Notes: generated by a model from the sequence alone, not told the origin. Positions 11,164 to 21,159 are shown, numbered from the stretch's first letter. The stretch is DNA of 64,000 nucleotides from CAVWUA01 sp963758025 (GCA_963758025.1 CAVWUA010000005.1:310001-374000), one strand, 5' to 3'. A program made the numbers and translations.

Positions 11164-14152
11164 TCAGAACTCGTTGGCGGCCAGCGGGGCGTCGAGGACC
11201 TTGGCGATCCCCTGGCGGCATTCCTCCAGGTGGGCGCGGGTCGTGTCGTCGATGGTCAGCTCGGGACGGTCCAGGACCCTGGCGATCTGGTCCCGGATCT
11301 CCTTCAGGTGCAGTCGGGCCAGGGCCCGGGCATCGGCCGGGACGGAACCGCTGTTGAAGGAGACGTAGAGGAACTGGTCGCCGGTCGAGCCGCCTCGGCT
11401 GCCCAGGACCATCCGGCTCAGGCGGCTGAGATAGTCGCGCTGAAGGTTCCGGCGGATCGTCGAGAGAGTCAGCTCGGCCTTGCCCTCAGCCGGGACGCCC
11501 GACAGATCGGACCAGACCCCTCCGGTCAAGGAGCGGAAGACCTCGGACGATCGTCAGGGGTTTCGCGTCGGGGTCGGTCTGAAGCTCCTGGTTCTGGAGA
11601 CGCGACAGGGTGTCGGCCGACAGGCAGTGGCTCAGGGCGATCCGCTGGATGTCGAGGATGCGCTCCAGGACCGGGTAATCGACCTCCGAGGTCGAGCCGG
11701 TCCAGTCGTACCAGCGCTCGGTGCCCAGCCGGCGGAGCAGTTCGGGCGAGAACTCGAACGCCTTGTCGCTGAGGATCTCATCGACGAGGAACGTCAGGCA
11801 CTCGCGCTGCTTGTCCCCCGGCACGGGGATCACCGGGTCGCGCGCGTCCTTGTCCCCCTTGTGGTCGCGGGAGACCGACTGCCCGGCGATGTACTGCGAG
11901 GCCAGGTGCGCGCCGTCGCCCCACTGGCTCAGCAGGGTCGAGAAGGCGCGGCGGGTTCGGACCCAGGACTCGCCGTCATTGACCACCGTCTCATCCAGGT
12001 CCTTCAGCAGGTCCTTGGCGAGGGCGATCCGTTCCCTGGCGAACTGGCAAGGATCGGCGCCGAGATCGTAGCGATTGACGTACGGGTCGTTATTCAGCGC
12101 GGCGTCCTCGTCGGTCGCATAGACGAGGTCTCCTTCGGGTGCCCGCGCGGCGATCTTCTTCAGCTCGGCCTCCTCGTTACCATCGACGACGGTATAGGCA
12201 TACTCGATGGCCCAGTAGTCATACGGGCCGAGCGTCGTCGTGTAGTAGTCGCCCTGCTTGACCCCCTTTGGGGCGAGGTTCACCGGGCTGTAGTCCATCA
12301 CGCTGCCGACCAGGCCCTTCTCGCGGGTGATCGCGGTGTCGTGCAACTGGTCGTTCTTCAGCATCGTGCTGGACTTGAAGTTGTGCCGCAGGCCGAGGGA
12401 GTGGCCGACCTCGTGCATGACGACCTCCTTGATCGCCTGGCCGAGGAACTCCTCGGGCAGCTCCCCCTTCTTCGGCTTCGGCTTGTCCTTCTTGTCGTCG
12501 TCCTTGTCCTCGCCGTCCTTCTTCTCAGATTCGCCGTCCTGCTTCTCGGCCTCCTCGTCCTTCTTCCTGGGGTCGTCCGCCGCGTTGGCGGAGAGGGCGA
12601 CGGCGGCCAGGTTGAAGTCGTACTTCAAGCCGGTGTGGAGCTGGCAGTAGTTCCGGCCACCCCGGTCCATCCGCTTGCTCAACTGCCACTGGAGGGCACC
12701 CCACTGCGCCGGGATGACCTCGGGAGAGAGGGTGCCCGGCTGCCGCTCCAGGGCGTTCATGCCGAGCAGTCCACCCGCGACGGGCTGGCCGTAGCCCATC
12801 TTCGAGGCCAGGATCGGGCTGATCAGCTCGCCGAGGGCCAGGGGCTTCAGAGGGGCATCCCCCTGGGCCTTCGCGTCGCTCTCCGAGCCGACGAGCAGGG
12901 CGTACTCGTTCTTCCAGTGCCGGACCCAGCTATCGTCGAAGACCACGTCGCCGTCGATCATCTCGCCGGTCAACGGGTTCGACCGCAGGCAGCTCATGGC
13001 GTAGGTCCGGTCGGACGTGATCCAGCGGAAGGTGCAGTAGTTCGTGTCCTCGGGGTCGAACTCATCCCGGCCCGGCTCCTGCCAGCGCACGGCGATGGCG
13101 TCGCGGAAGCCGATCTTCTCGAACGCCTTGTTCCACTCCCGGATGCCGTCCTCGACATACGGCCGGTACTCGATCGGCACGGTGTCCTCGATGTACCAGA
13201 TGATCTGCTCCTTCGGGGGAGAGAGCTTGGCCCTCGGGTTGGCCTTCTCCAGCCGCCAGCGGTTGATGTACCGGACGACGTTCGTGTCCTGGCTGTCGAT
13301 GCTGAAGTCCTTGGTGGCGTTGAGGAAGTGACCGACCCGGTCGTCCGCGACGCGCGGCTTGTACAGACCGTTCGGGGTCTTCATCAGGCTGTAATGGACG
13401 ACCAGGGTGATCCCCCGAGAGTCCGGGACACCGTCGTTGCCGCGAAAGCCGCCACGGCCACCGCCGCCGAAGGTCGCCTCGACCTCCAGTTCCAGGTTGT
13501 CGTTGAACCCCTTGACACTATGCCAGCGCGTCCGGCTGCGGTCGAGCGAGCCGAGGCCGAGCTGGGCGAAGTCATTGAGGAAGATGTCCGAGAAGTCGAT
13601 CACCGTGGACATCCCACCGGAGGGATTGACGCTCTGGATCGGCAGGGCGAGCAGGATCGAATCGGTGTAGTTCTGCTTGACCGACTTGCCCAGGGGGCTA
13701 TTGGCCGGCGCCGTGTAGCGGATGTTGCGGCGGACGAGCTGGACCTTGTCACCGGCCTTGTGGAAGACCAGAACCATCTCGTCGTCACCGACCGGCACCC
13801 CCGCCTGAGCGATGCCCCGGGCGATCGTCGTCGGGAGCAGGAGCGGCTGGTCGAACTGGTTCTGCTTGATCTCGGCGTAGAGGTGGTCGTCCTTCTTGTA
13901 GAGGGTGAACAGGCCGTCGATCTTCTCGGCCCCGTCCACCAGTTCCTTGAAGTCACGGTACTTCTTCGGGTCCGGGCTGTTGGAGCTTCCCGACCCGCCG
14001 CGTGCCCGGATCAGGTCCTCGATCGTCAACTCGTTCAGAGGCTTTTGCGTGGGAGGATCGGCCGGTTTGGGAGCGTCCTCGGCCCGGAGCCAGCCGGTCC
14101 CGAGCGTCACGGCCAGGGCCGCGGCACCGCTGATGGCGAGGAATCGATTCAT
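11164..14152 (-). CDS. Secreted zinc-dependent metalloprotease, HEVGH type (one frameshift)
   Basis: About 996 residues. The N-terminus has a signal peptide (MNRFLAISGAAALAVTLGTGWLRAED). The catalytic motif HEVGHSLGLRHNF lies around plus positions 12372-12420 and fits a HExxHxxGxxH zincin with a third His ligand. Flanking blocks (WYIEDTVPIEYRPYVEDGIREWNKAFEKIGF, GPYDYWAIEYAY) match the large bacterial family often labelled zinc-dependent metalloprotease with DUF5117/DUF4953. A Lys/Glu-rich low-complexity insert (EKQDGESEKKDGEDKDDDKK) lies just before the active site. The frame breaks at about 11541-11545 and continues EVFRSLTGGVWSDLSG to the stop; length modulo 3 fits one extra base. Probable substrate: extracellular or periplasmic proteins. 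Confidence 0.88.
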
Positions 14153-14370
14153 GAGTGCCCTCTCAAAAGGTGCGATATAATCACGAGGTCCATTCAGGCC
14201 GGCGCTCCGACGGGGAACGTCCCAACCGTCAGGCCGGGCGGAGGAGAGGCCGGGGCCGCGTCGCCCCGTCGTCGGGCGGGTCCGCCCTTCGGCCCGGCTT
14301 GGACAACGTGCTTCATTTCATCCTCATGTTACAAAAGCGATACGGCAAGAGCGAACGCGCGGGATTTCCG

Positions 14371-15477
14371 TCAATCTTGCCGATTGCGGGAACCATTCCG
14401 CCCGGATCGGTTCTCCCGGCTCACGGCAGCGAGCTCCGGTTCCGGCGGCTTCGCCTCCCGCCCGAGATACCACCGCACGGTCCGCTCGATGCTCTCTCGA
14501 TAATCGAGCGCGGGGGCCCAGCCGAGCGTCTCACGCGCCTTGACCGTGCTGTACGAGAGGTTCCGCCCCATCAGCCAGGTGGCGTAGCGAGTGATCAGCG
14601 GGGGCCGACGGCGGCCGGTCAAACGGCCGAACGCCTCCAGCGCGAAGGCGGCCAGGAAGACCGTCCGATACCGCCACCAGCGATGGACCGCCGGTGCGCC
14701 GACGGCCTCGGCCCAGAGGTTGAAGTATTCCTTCTGGGTAATCCGGCCCATGTCGGTGATGTTGTACGCCTCGCCGACCGAGCCGGGGTCGTCGGCCGCC
14801 AGGATCGCCGCATCGGCGACGTTACCGGCGTAGATGGCGCTCATCGGGTTCCCCCCCGGGCCAATCAGCGGTAAGCCGAACCGGCCCCGGAGCTTCCGCA
14901 CGACGCGGGCCACGGTCGTCCGGTCGCGCTCGCCGTAGAGCCAGCTCGGACGGATCACCGTCAGGCGCAGGCCATCGCGCTCGGCCATCTCCCAGAGCAT
15001 CCGCTCGCAATCGACCTTGCTGCGGGTGTAGTAGTCCCAGAGGGGCCAGAAGTTCTGGCCGAGCGGGGCCGTCTCGTCGATCGGCGGCCCCCCTTCGGCC
15101 GGGTGGCCGTAGGCGCTCGTCGAGCTGATCTGGACGAACCGCTCGACCCCCGCCCCGAGCGCCGCGCGGGCGAGGTTCCGGGTCGCCTCGATGCAGCCGG
15201 TCTGGAACTCGCTCCAGCGTCCCCAGTCCCCCACCTTCGCCGCCGAGTGGAAGACCGTCTGGACTCCCTCGACGGCGCGCTCGCACGCGGCGGGATCGGT
15301 CAGGTCTCCGGGGATCAGCTCCGCCCCCAGGCTCTCCAGAAAGGCCGTGTCGGACCCCTCCCGGACCATCGCCCGGACCGGGGTTCCGCGCGCGGCCAGC
15401 CGCTCCGCGATATGACTGCCGAGCAGTCCCGTTCCGCCCGTCACCAGGGCCGGCCGCTCCCGCGCTGCGTCTGTCAT
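14371..15477 (-). CDS. NAD-dependent epimerase/dehydratase (extended SDR)
   Basis: A 368-residue extended short-chain dehydrogenase. The Rossmann motif VTGGTGLLGSHIAERL sits near the N-terminus, followed by GDLTDPAACERAVEGVQTVFHSAA, the serine block QISSTSAYGH and the catalytic YYTRSK (YxxxK), then VIRPSWLYGERDRTT. The pattern resembles hopanoid-associated sugar epimerases and 3-beta-hydroxysteroid dehydrogenase-like enzymes rather than GalE, so the substrate is open. The Met at 15477 was chosen because the frame upstream of it is only translated repeat DNA (PNRLKFF...). The C-terminus is Arg-rich. It stands alone between the metalloprotease and the repeat-containing gap. Confidence 0.85.
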   Translation of the reverse strand: MTDAARERPALVTGGTGLLGSHIAERLAARGTPVRAMVREGSDTAFLESLGAELIPGDLTDPAACERAVEGVQTVFHSAAKVGDWGRWSEFQTGCIEATRNLARAALGAGVERFVQISSTSAYGHPAEGGPPIDETAPLGQNFWPLWDYYTRSKVDCERMLWEMAERDGLRLTVIRPSWLYGERDRTTVARVVRKLRGRFGLPLIGPGGNPMSAIYAGNVADAAILAADDPGSVGEAYNITDMGRITQKEYFNLWAEAVGAPAVHRWWRYRTVFLAAFALEAFGRLTGRRRPPLITRYATWLMGRNLSYSTVKARETLGWAPALDYRESIERTVRWYLGREAKPPEPELAAVSRENRSGRNGSRNRQD

Positions 15478-15548
15478 CCGAGGATTGCCTTTCGCTGGTC
15501 TGCGACCCGCCCCGTTTGGCGTCGTTCGTGCGTTTGCCCCGCCGGGCA

Positions 15549-15610
15549 TTGGCTTCGTTTGGAAATCGTGCCGTTTCTCACGGCTCAGAAAGAACTTGAG
15601 TCGATTCGGA
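15549..15610 (+). repeat. 62-bp intergenic direct repeat, copy A
   Basis: Starts TTGGCTTCGTTTGG and ends CTTGAGTCGATTCGGA. Compared with copy B the first 31 bases differ at three positions, the central 9-12 bases vary, and the last 22 bases are identical. It lies in the 370-base gap upstream of the epimerase gene; no coding gene is supported in that gap. Confidence 0.85.
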
Positions 15611-15638
15611 CTGTCCTTTTCGAGAGTTTGGCCCGATG

Positions 15639-15700
15639 TTGGCTTCGTTCGGTAATCGTGCCGTATCTGGCTTACCCTAAAGAACTTGAGTCGATTCGGA
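15639..15700 (+). repeat. 62-bp intergenic direct repeat, copy B
   Basis: Starts TTGGCTTCGTTCGG and ends CTTGAGTCGATTCGGA, 90 bases start-to-start from copy A. Weaker matches to the 5' end only (TTGGCGTCGTTCG at 15515, TTTGGGCTCGTTCGG at 15724) suggest a degenerate array of about four starts. The rest of the 15478-15847 gap holds no supported gene. Confidence 0.85.
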
Positions 15701-15847
15701 TCGACCATTCGCGGACCGGCTCATTTGGGCTCGTTCGGTCCGCGTGGCAGACCCACGCCGACAACGAACCACGATGTCCGAGCGGTCCTCATCATTCCAG
15801 GTAATATCGTATCGCTCCAGAGCGGATTGCACAAAGGCCCGAACGCC

Positions 15848-16375
15848 TCAGCGAACCAACGTCCACAGACAGAGCGGCAACGAGATAACCCAGAACCACC
15901 CAAGCACCCAGGCCACCCAGTCAACCCAGTCCCCATAGATCATGCTGACCCCGAATATTCGCGGGATCAACCAGGACGCGAGGACGCCCTGCGAGACAAC
16001 CAGGGGCAAGAGCAACAGGATGAGCGGGAGGAGTTGGTCGGTCGGCTGTTGCGCGACCAGGGGCATGAATATCCCGGGGAACACCCCGCCCCAGAGGAGA
16101 ACCGCCGAACATGTCGTTCCCAGAACCCAACCCGCCCGTCGGCGCAGACGACGCCGGGCGGGTCGAGGGGGCAGCAGACGCCAGGGAATGAGAGCCAGGG
16201 TCAACATCGCCGCGCTCGGCGTGAGCAGAGCGACCCCATGAACGTACGCTCCCTGAGAGAGCGATTCCCGGACGTTGGACCAGAGTGGCCGGGTCAGCAC
16301 GATCCCGACGGCCAGGGCGGCGACCAGGATCATCATGTCCACCAGGGTGAACCGGCGTTTCGCAGTCTCAACCAT
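15848..16375 (-). CDS. Small multi-pass membrane protein, RRFTLxD family (paralog 1)
   Basis: 175 residues with about four hydrophobic segments: MMILVAALAVGIVL directly after the KRRFTLVD N-terminus, a segment near HGVALLTPSAAMLTLALIPW, GWVLGTTCSAVLLWGGVFPGIFM, LLPLILLLLPLVV, and a C-terminal WVLGWFWVISLPLCLW. A conserved WRLLPPRPARRRLRRRAGW loop separates the second and third segments. The two genes behind it on the same strand have the same layout, so this is a tandem paralog family. The N-terminal FTLxD + ILVAA pattern is common in planctomycetes; the function is unknown. Confidence 0.75.
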   Translation of the reverse strand: MVETAKRRFTLVDMMILVAALAVGIVLTRPLWSNVRESLSQGAYVHGVALLTPSAAMLTLALIPWRLLPPRPARRRLRRRAGWVLGTTCSAVLLWGGVFPGIFMPLVAQQPTDQLLPLILLLLPLVVSQGVLASWLIPRIFGVSMIYGDWVDWVAWVLGWFWVISLPLCLWTLVR

Positions 16376-16394
16376 TGTCTCGACGCCTTAACCA

Positions 16395-16991
16395 TCACCA
16401 GTTGGTGAGATACGACAGGCAGCAAGGCATGGAAATCACCCAGAACAAGGTAATCCCCCACGTCACGGAATCAACCCAATCCGAGCATTGAACCCTTCTT
16501 CCCAAAAGCCGCAAGAGCAACCAAACCGCCATGACGGCCGAGGCCAACATCATCGGCAACAGCATAAGCACGAACACGGCAAATTCCTCTTTCGTCTCAA
16601 CTGCGTGACCAACATAGAGAGGAATAAAGATGGCTGTCGCCCCAACCACGAGTGCCAAACTGGAGATCATCCCAAAGAGCCAACCGGCACTTTTGCATAA
16701 ATCACGGCGTCTGGGACGAGGTGGCAAGAGCCGTAGCGGGACGAGAGTCAGGTTGATCATGGCTGCCATCGGAGTCATCACGCTGATCACGAGGACCGGA
16801 ATCTCTAAAGGATGCCTGATGCTGATCCCCAGGAATGGGATTGACCAGGGATAATCGGTAGTGCTGAAGGCAATGTAGTGCGCTGCACGCTCCTCCCAGA
16901 CCAGGCGGGCGAGCAGGATTCCCCCCGCCAAAGCGGCGACCAGGATCATCATGTCCAGCACGGTGAACCGACGTTTGGGTCGATCCGACAT
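16395..16991 (-). CDS. Small multi-pass membrane protein, RRFTLxD family (paralog 2)
   Basis: 198 residues from MSDRPKRRFTVLDMMILVAALAGGILLARLVW. As in its neighbours, a first membrane helix follows RRFTVLD, a second contains MTPMAAMINLTLVPLRLLPPRPRRRDL, and two or three more follow, ending in the WVDSVTWGITLFWVISMPCCL helix that aligns with the end of paralog 1 (WVDWVAWVLGWFWVISLPLCL). A Met 12 residues further upstream is possible, but the KRRFT start matches both paralogs. The stop is 20 bases before the start of paralog 1, so the genes are co-transcribed. Confidence 0.75.
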   Translation of the reverse strand: MSDRPKRRFTVLDMMILVAALAGGILLARLVWEERAAHYIAFSTTDYPWSIPFLGISIRHPLEIPVLVISVMTPMAAMINLTLVPLRLLPPRPRRRDLCKSAGWLFGMISSLALVVGATAIFIPLYVGHAVETKEEFAVFVLMLLPMMLASAVMAVWLLLRLLGRRVQCSDWVDSVTWGITLFWVISMPCCLSYLTNW

Positions 16992-17027
16992 GAGCGCCAC
17001 CTTCTCGACAGCTCCAGAACAACCCAA

Positions 17028-17621
17028 TCATAGGAAATCACTGAAGATCGCCCAGACCGCCAGCGTTCCCAGAGCGATCCATGCCGCGGCATTGGCTCGT
17101 CCCGCGCGATCGATCCAGGACGGTTCTGGGCGGAGGCCGCCGTCGCAGGCACGCCAGAGCCAGGACGCGACGATCGTCGTGGTGATCAGCGGCGAGAGGA
17201 GGAAGCTGAGGATGGCATCGTCGGCGGAAAGGTCGAGATCTCCCCGGCACCACAGAAAGCCGAGCACGGTGAACAGCAGCCCGCCGCCGAGTAGCAGGGT
17301 CACGACCACCGCCAGGCTGGCGGCCGTCCCTGGCTGGCGCGCCGGCCGTCGCGGCCGGGGAGGCCGGAGCCGGAGGACCAGCAGCGCGACGGAGAGGCAG
17401 GCGAGGAACGGAGGGCCTCCCACAAGCAGCAGATAGACCGCGAACCGGCCGAGCTGCCCTGGCGTGGCCCGGGAGACGCCTTCCACGACGTTCGTCCAGG
17501 GCAGCGCATCCAGCACGTCGCGGAAGAAGGCGCGAAAGCCCAGCAAGCCGACGGCGGTCGCCGCGATCAGAACGATCGCGTCCAGAAGCGTGAAGCGTCG
17601 CCTGAGATTGCCGTTGGTCAC
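17028..17621 (-). CDS. Small multi-pass membrane protein, RRFTLxD family (paralog 3)
   Basis: 197 residues from MTNGNLRRRFTLLDAIVLIAATAVGLLGFRAFF. First of three tandem paralogs in transcription order. Same plan: RRFTLLD, membrane helix, GVSRATPGQLGRFAVYLLLVGG helix, LRLRPPRPRRPARQPG basic loop, then three more hydrophobic segments. It is the most divergent of the three at the C-terminus (it lacks the FWVIS helix). A 36-base gap separates it from paralog 2. No enzyme motif is present; a small membrane-embedded accessory or sensor role is only a guess. Confidence 0.72.
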   Translation of the reverse strand: MTNGNLRRRFTLLDAIVLIAATAVGLLGFRAFFRDVLDALPWTNVVEGVSRATPGQLGRFAVYLLLVGGPPFLACLSVALLVLRLRPPRPRRPARQPGTAASLAVVVTLLLGGGLLFTVLGFLWCRGDLDLSADDAILSFLLSPLITTTIVASWLWRACDGGLRPEPSWIDRAGRANAAAWIALGTLAVWAIFSDFL

Positions 17622-17961
17622 CGCCCGACTCCTTTGACGATCATCCGACCCTGGTTCGATCCTCCAGAGGGGGGAACCGGGGCTTCAAGAGGTTTCCACC
17701 AATGACCGACCGGGAGGGGCAAGCTTACGCGCCGGCGCCGGCGTCGTCACCGGTCCAGAAAATCCACGCGATCATGCGGGCCGATCGAACCATTTCACCC
17801 ATGATACGAAAAAACTTCAAGGAAAGTCGGGAACCCGGGTGTCCCGTTGAGATGAGCGGCTCTCGGAACGGGCGCGGATCGCCGGTCCGTCCACAACGCC
17901 GCGATATGAAGGCTCACCCCGGTCCGGACGCGGACGCCTCCTCAACGACTCGGGAACTCCC
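17622..17961. other. Divergent gap upstream of the GAF-HlyD gene
   Basis: About 340 bases with a GC-rich stretch GCGCCGGCGCCGGCG near 17731 and nothing else that stands out. Promoters for paralog 3 (minus) and the GAF-HlyD gene (plus) must lie here, but I see no clear boxes. Confidence 0.35.
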
Positions 17962-20029
17962 ATGGCGGAAGAAACCATCGATCCCGGCCTGCTCGAGCAA
18001 ACCAAGAACCAGATCCGTAAGCTGGTCTCCGAGATCGCCGAACTGGCCGAAGCGGACATCCAGCCGACGGAGTTCCACGCGGAATTCCTCTCGCGCGTCG
18101 TCGCGGCGGTCGCGGCATCCGGCGGCGCCCTCTGGCTCCTGGATAATCGGGGCAGTCTCCGGCTCCAGCATCAACTGGAGTTCCGGCAGACCGGCCTGCT
18201 CGACAACCGACAACGGTCCCAGCCGCACGACGGCCTCCTGGGCGTGATGATGCAGGCCTCGCAGCCGCAGATCATCCCGCCGGGGGCGTCGGTCGAGGGA
18301 GTCCCCGGCGCGGGGAACCCGACCGGCTTCACGCTGATCATCGCCCCGCTGATCGTGGACAAGCAGCCGGTCGGCCTGGTCGAGATCCTGATGGACCCGA
18401 CCCGCCGCGCGGCGACGCAGAAGAGCACCCTGCGGTTCGTCAGCGACCTCTGCGACCTGGCGACGCAGTACCTCAAGAACCGCCAGATGCGGCAGATGAT
18501 GTCGCAGCAGCGGCTCTGGAACCAGCTCGAAGGCTTCACCCACTCGATCCACAACTCGCTCGACCTGAAGGAGTGCTGCTACGCCGTCGCCAACGAGGGA
18601 AAGCGGCTGGTCGAGTGCGACCGGTTCAGCGTCGTCCTGAAGATCGGCGGCCGGACGATGGTCGAGGCCGTCAGCGGCCAGGAGATCGTCGAGCAACGGG
18701 CGAACCTGATCCGCGAGATGACCCGGCTGGCCAAGTCGGTGATCCTCTCGGGCGAGGACCTCGTCTATACCGGCAGCACCGAGGGGTTCCCGCCGGACAT
18801 CCGCGACGCCCTGGAATTCTACGTCGATGAGTCGGGCGCCAAGGCGATCATCATCGCGCTCCTGCACAAGCCGGAGACCGAGCCGGGCAAGGAGAAGGTT
18901 GCCTTCGGCTGCCTGATCGCCGAGCAGATCGGCGATGAGATGGCGCCGACGGACGCCCACGCCCGCACCGAGGTCGTCTCGCGGCACGCGTCGACGGCCC
19001 TGTGGAACTCCTCCGAATACAACAAGATCTTCCTGGTCCCCCTGCTGAAGGCCATCGGTTCCCCCTGGCGGTTCTTCCGCGGCCGGACCCTGGCCAAGAT
19101 CCTCGCCGTGGTGGCGGCCATCCTCCTGGTCATCCTGGCCCTGACGTTCGTGCCCTGGGAGCTGACGATCGAGGGGCGCGGCTCGCTCCTGCCCGAGAAC
19201 CGCCGGACGGTCTATGCCCCCTGGCAAGGGACGATCATCGAGGTGCCCGTCGAGCACGCGCAGCGGGTGGATAAGGGGGACCTGCTCGTGCGGATCGAGA
19301 GCAAGCCGCTCGACCAGGAACTGACGAAGCTGATGGCCGACAACGCCAGCGCCAGCAGCAAGATCACCCTGCTGCGGGGGCAGATCGTCAAGACGTCCAA
19401 CCCGGACGAAAAGGCCCGCCTCCTGGGCGAGCAGGCCGAGGCGGAGATCGTCTTCAACAGCACGCGCGAGCAGCTTGAGATCCTCAAGGAGCAGATGGAG
19501 GACCTCGAGCGTCGAGGCGCCGCAGGATGGGATCATCACCACCTGGGAAGTCAAGAAGAACCTGCTGGGCCGCCCGGTCGAGGTGGGTCAGGAACTCGTC
19601 CAGATCGCCGGCACGAAAGGCCCGTGGGTCCTCGAAGTCCAGGTTCCCGACGACGACATGGGGCCGATCCTGGAAGCGAAGGAGAAGCTCCGGGCGGAGA
19701 TCGAGGCCGGGACGAAGCCACCGGATGCCAAGCTGGACGCCTACTTCGTCACGGCGACCGACCCCGAGCATCGCTACGAAGGGTACGTGGAGCGGATCGC
19801 CACCCACGCGGAGACCGTCGAGGGCAAGCACGTCGTCAAGGTCACCGTCGCCTTCCCGCCCAAGGTTCGCGAGGATTACCTCAAGCGGAACCAGGACCTC
19901 CGCACCGGCTCCGAAGTCCGGGCGCGGATCAAGTGCGGTGAGGCCCGGCTGGCGTACGTCCTGTTCCGCGACGTGATCCACGTCTGGTACGAGACGGTGC
20001 TCTTCCGCTGGCCGTTCCTGCACAAGTGA
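17962..20029 (+). CDS. GAF-domain/HlyD fusion membrane protein (one frameshift)
   Basis: About 689 residues. The cytoplasmic half (residues 1-370) reads as two GAF-like sensor domains: ALWLLDNRGSLRLQ...FTLIIAPLIVDKQPVGLVEIL, then CCYAVANEGKRLVECDRFSVVLK...KVAFGCLIAEQI. One membrane helix follows (LAVVAAILLVILALTFVPW, about 378-397), then a HlyD/membrane-fusion-protein periplasmic part: lipoyl half-motif TVYAPWQGTIIEVPVEHAQRV, coiled coil (445-515), second lipoyl half EAPQDGIITTWEV, and a beta-barrel ending at the stop. The frame breaks at about 19512; length modulo 3 fits one extra base. It is first of three plus-strand genes all carrying HlyD parts, so a sensory input is built into an envelope-spanning transporter-like complex. 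Confidence 0.85.
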
Positions 20030-20139
20030 TCGAACCAAAGACCGAGCGGTCGGCGGACCGGGTCCGTCCCGACCGCTCGTTCCGAACATCCCAAGAGATT
20101 TTCACCCCCCTCCCCCACGAGACAAACGGAGGTCTGCCC

Positions 20140-21090
20140 ATGCTCCGCTCCCCGAAGGCCGTGGCGATGTCGGTCGGTCTGATCGCGGCCCTCACCGCGG
20201 CGACCCTCGCCCAGGCTCCGAAATCCGCTTCGCCGTCGCAGACGATCGTCATCACCGGCGGAATCACCTGGATCGAGAAGTCCGACGTCTCGTCCTTGCG
20301 GCCCGGCGTCATCAAGCAGATGGAGTTCCAGATTGGCGACCGCGTGGAAGCGGACAAGCCGATCGGCTACCTGCATGACGAGACGGCCCGGCTGACCGTC
20401 GAACGGGCCAAGGTGGCCGCCGCCAGCACCGGGGCGATCAAGAAGGCCGACGCCCAGCGCCAGGCCGCGATGGCCACGCTGGCCCGCTTCCAGCGGCTCG
20501 AACGGATCGGCAAGAACTACGTCTCCCCCGACGAGATGGACAAGGCCGAGGCCGAGGTCAAGGTGTACGAGGCCATGATCCAGGAAGCCCAGGAACAGCA
20601 GAAGCTGGCCGAGGCGGAACTGGCCCTGGCCGAACAGGCCGTCCAGGAACACATCATCACGGCCCCGTTCACCGGAATCATCATCGAGCGGATGAAGAAC
20701 CCGGGCGAGTCGATCAACGCCAACGAGTCCGTCGTGCGGCTTGGTAAGATCGATAAGCTCCGCTTCTTCGGCTATCTGCCGCTGGAGAGTGCCTCTCAGG
20801 TCCGAGTCGGTGATCGGGTCGAGGTCCATCCGACCATCAGCGGCGCCGAGTTGCCGATCGAGCAGAAACGGTTCACGGGGAAGATCACGGCCATCGCGGC
20901 GGAAATCTCGACCGTCGGCAGGACCGAGCTTCAGGTCCTCGCCGAGATCGAGAACCCGGACATCGAAAACGCCGGACTGTCACTCCGCCCTGGCATGCAG
21001 GCCGACCTGACGATCTTCCTCAGCCCGGCGACCGTCACCCAGAATTCCGCGGCTGCCGGCAACCGCACGACCGCCACCAAGGCGAGGTAA
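20140..21090 (+). CDS. HlyD/RND-type periplasmic adaptor protein
   Basis: 316 residues. An N-terminal signal sequence (MLRSPKAVAMSVGLIAALTAATLAQA) is followed by a lipoyl half (GVIKQMEFQIGDRVEADKPIGYLHDE), a long Ala/Glu/Gln-rich coiled-coil hairpin (about residues 85-175), the second lipoyl half (ITAPFTGIIIERMKNPGESINANESVV) and a beta-barrel domain. This is a membrane-fusion protein that normally bridges an inner-membrane pump to an outer-membrane channel. GGAGG in the AAACGGAGGTCTGCCC leader, seven bases before ATG 20140, decides the start. Neither an RND pump nor an outer-membrane factor is adjacent; the partners are the two flanking HlyD fusions. Same operon as the GAF-HlyD gene (110-base gap). 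Confidence 0.9.
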   Translation: MLRSPKAVAMSVGLIAALTAATLAQAPKSASPSQTIVITGGITWIEKSDVSSLRPGVIKQMEFQIGDRVEADKPIGYLHDETARLTVERAKVAAASTGAIKKADAQRQAAMATLARFQRLERIGKNYVSPDEMDKAEAEVKVYEAMIQEAQEQQKLAEAELALAEQAVQEHIITAPFTGIIIERMKNPGESINANESVVRLGKIDKLRFFGYLPLESASQVRVGDRVEVHPTISGAELPIEQKRFTGKITAIAAEISTVGRTELQVLAEIENPDIENAGLSLRPGMQADLTIFLSPATVTQNSAAAGNRTTATKAR

Positions 21091-21097
21091 TTTTTAT

Positions 21098-21159
21098 GTT
21101 GATGGCTGATGGATCAGAACGGTGTGACGAATCCATGTCGTTGCTCATCAGCCATCAAC
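21098..21159. repeat. Perfect 14-bp inverted repeat with a 34-base loop
   Basis: GTTGATGGCTGATG (21098-21111) and CATCAGCCATCAAC (21146-21159) are exact reverse complements. It lies between two genes of the same operon, preceded by TTTTT rather than followed by it. It could be an mRNA hairpin adjusting downstream expression, or a small palindromic repeat. Confidence 0.7.

Noticed and set aside
11480..14503. A 1007-residue plus-strand ORF opposite the zinc metalloprotease
   Set aside because: It is the antisense frame of a GC-rich gene with clear HEVGH and domain blocks; the ORF reads as Arg/Val/Leu-rich filler without motifs.
15487..15804. A protein reading through the 62-bp repeats (HWLRLEIVPFL...WLRSVIVPYL)
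   Set aside because: It is translated repeat DNA in an intergenic gap; the minus-strand reading of the same repeats also extends the epimerase frame upstream, which I excluded from that gene.
17640..17700. A possible tRNA T-arm (GGTTCGATCC)
   Set aside because: No matching acceptor, D- or anticodon arms around it. No tRNA was found elsewhere in the window.
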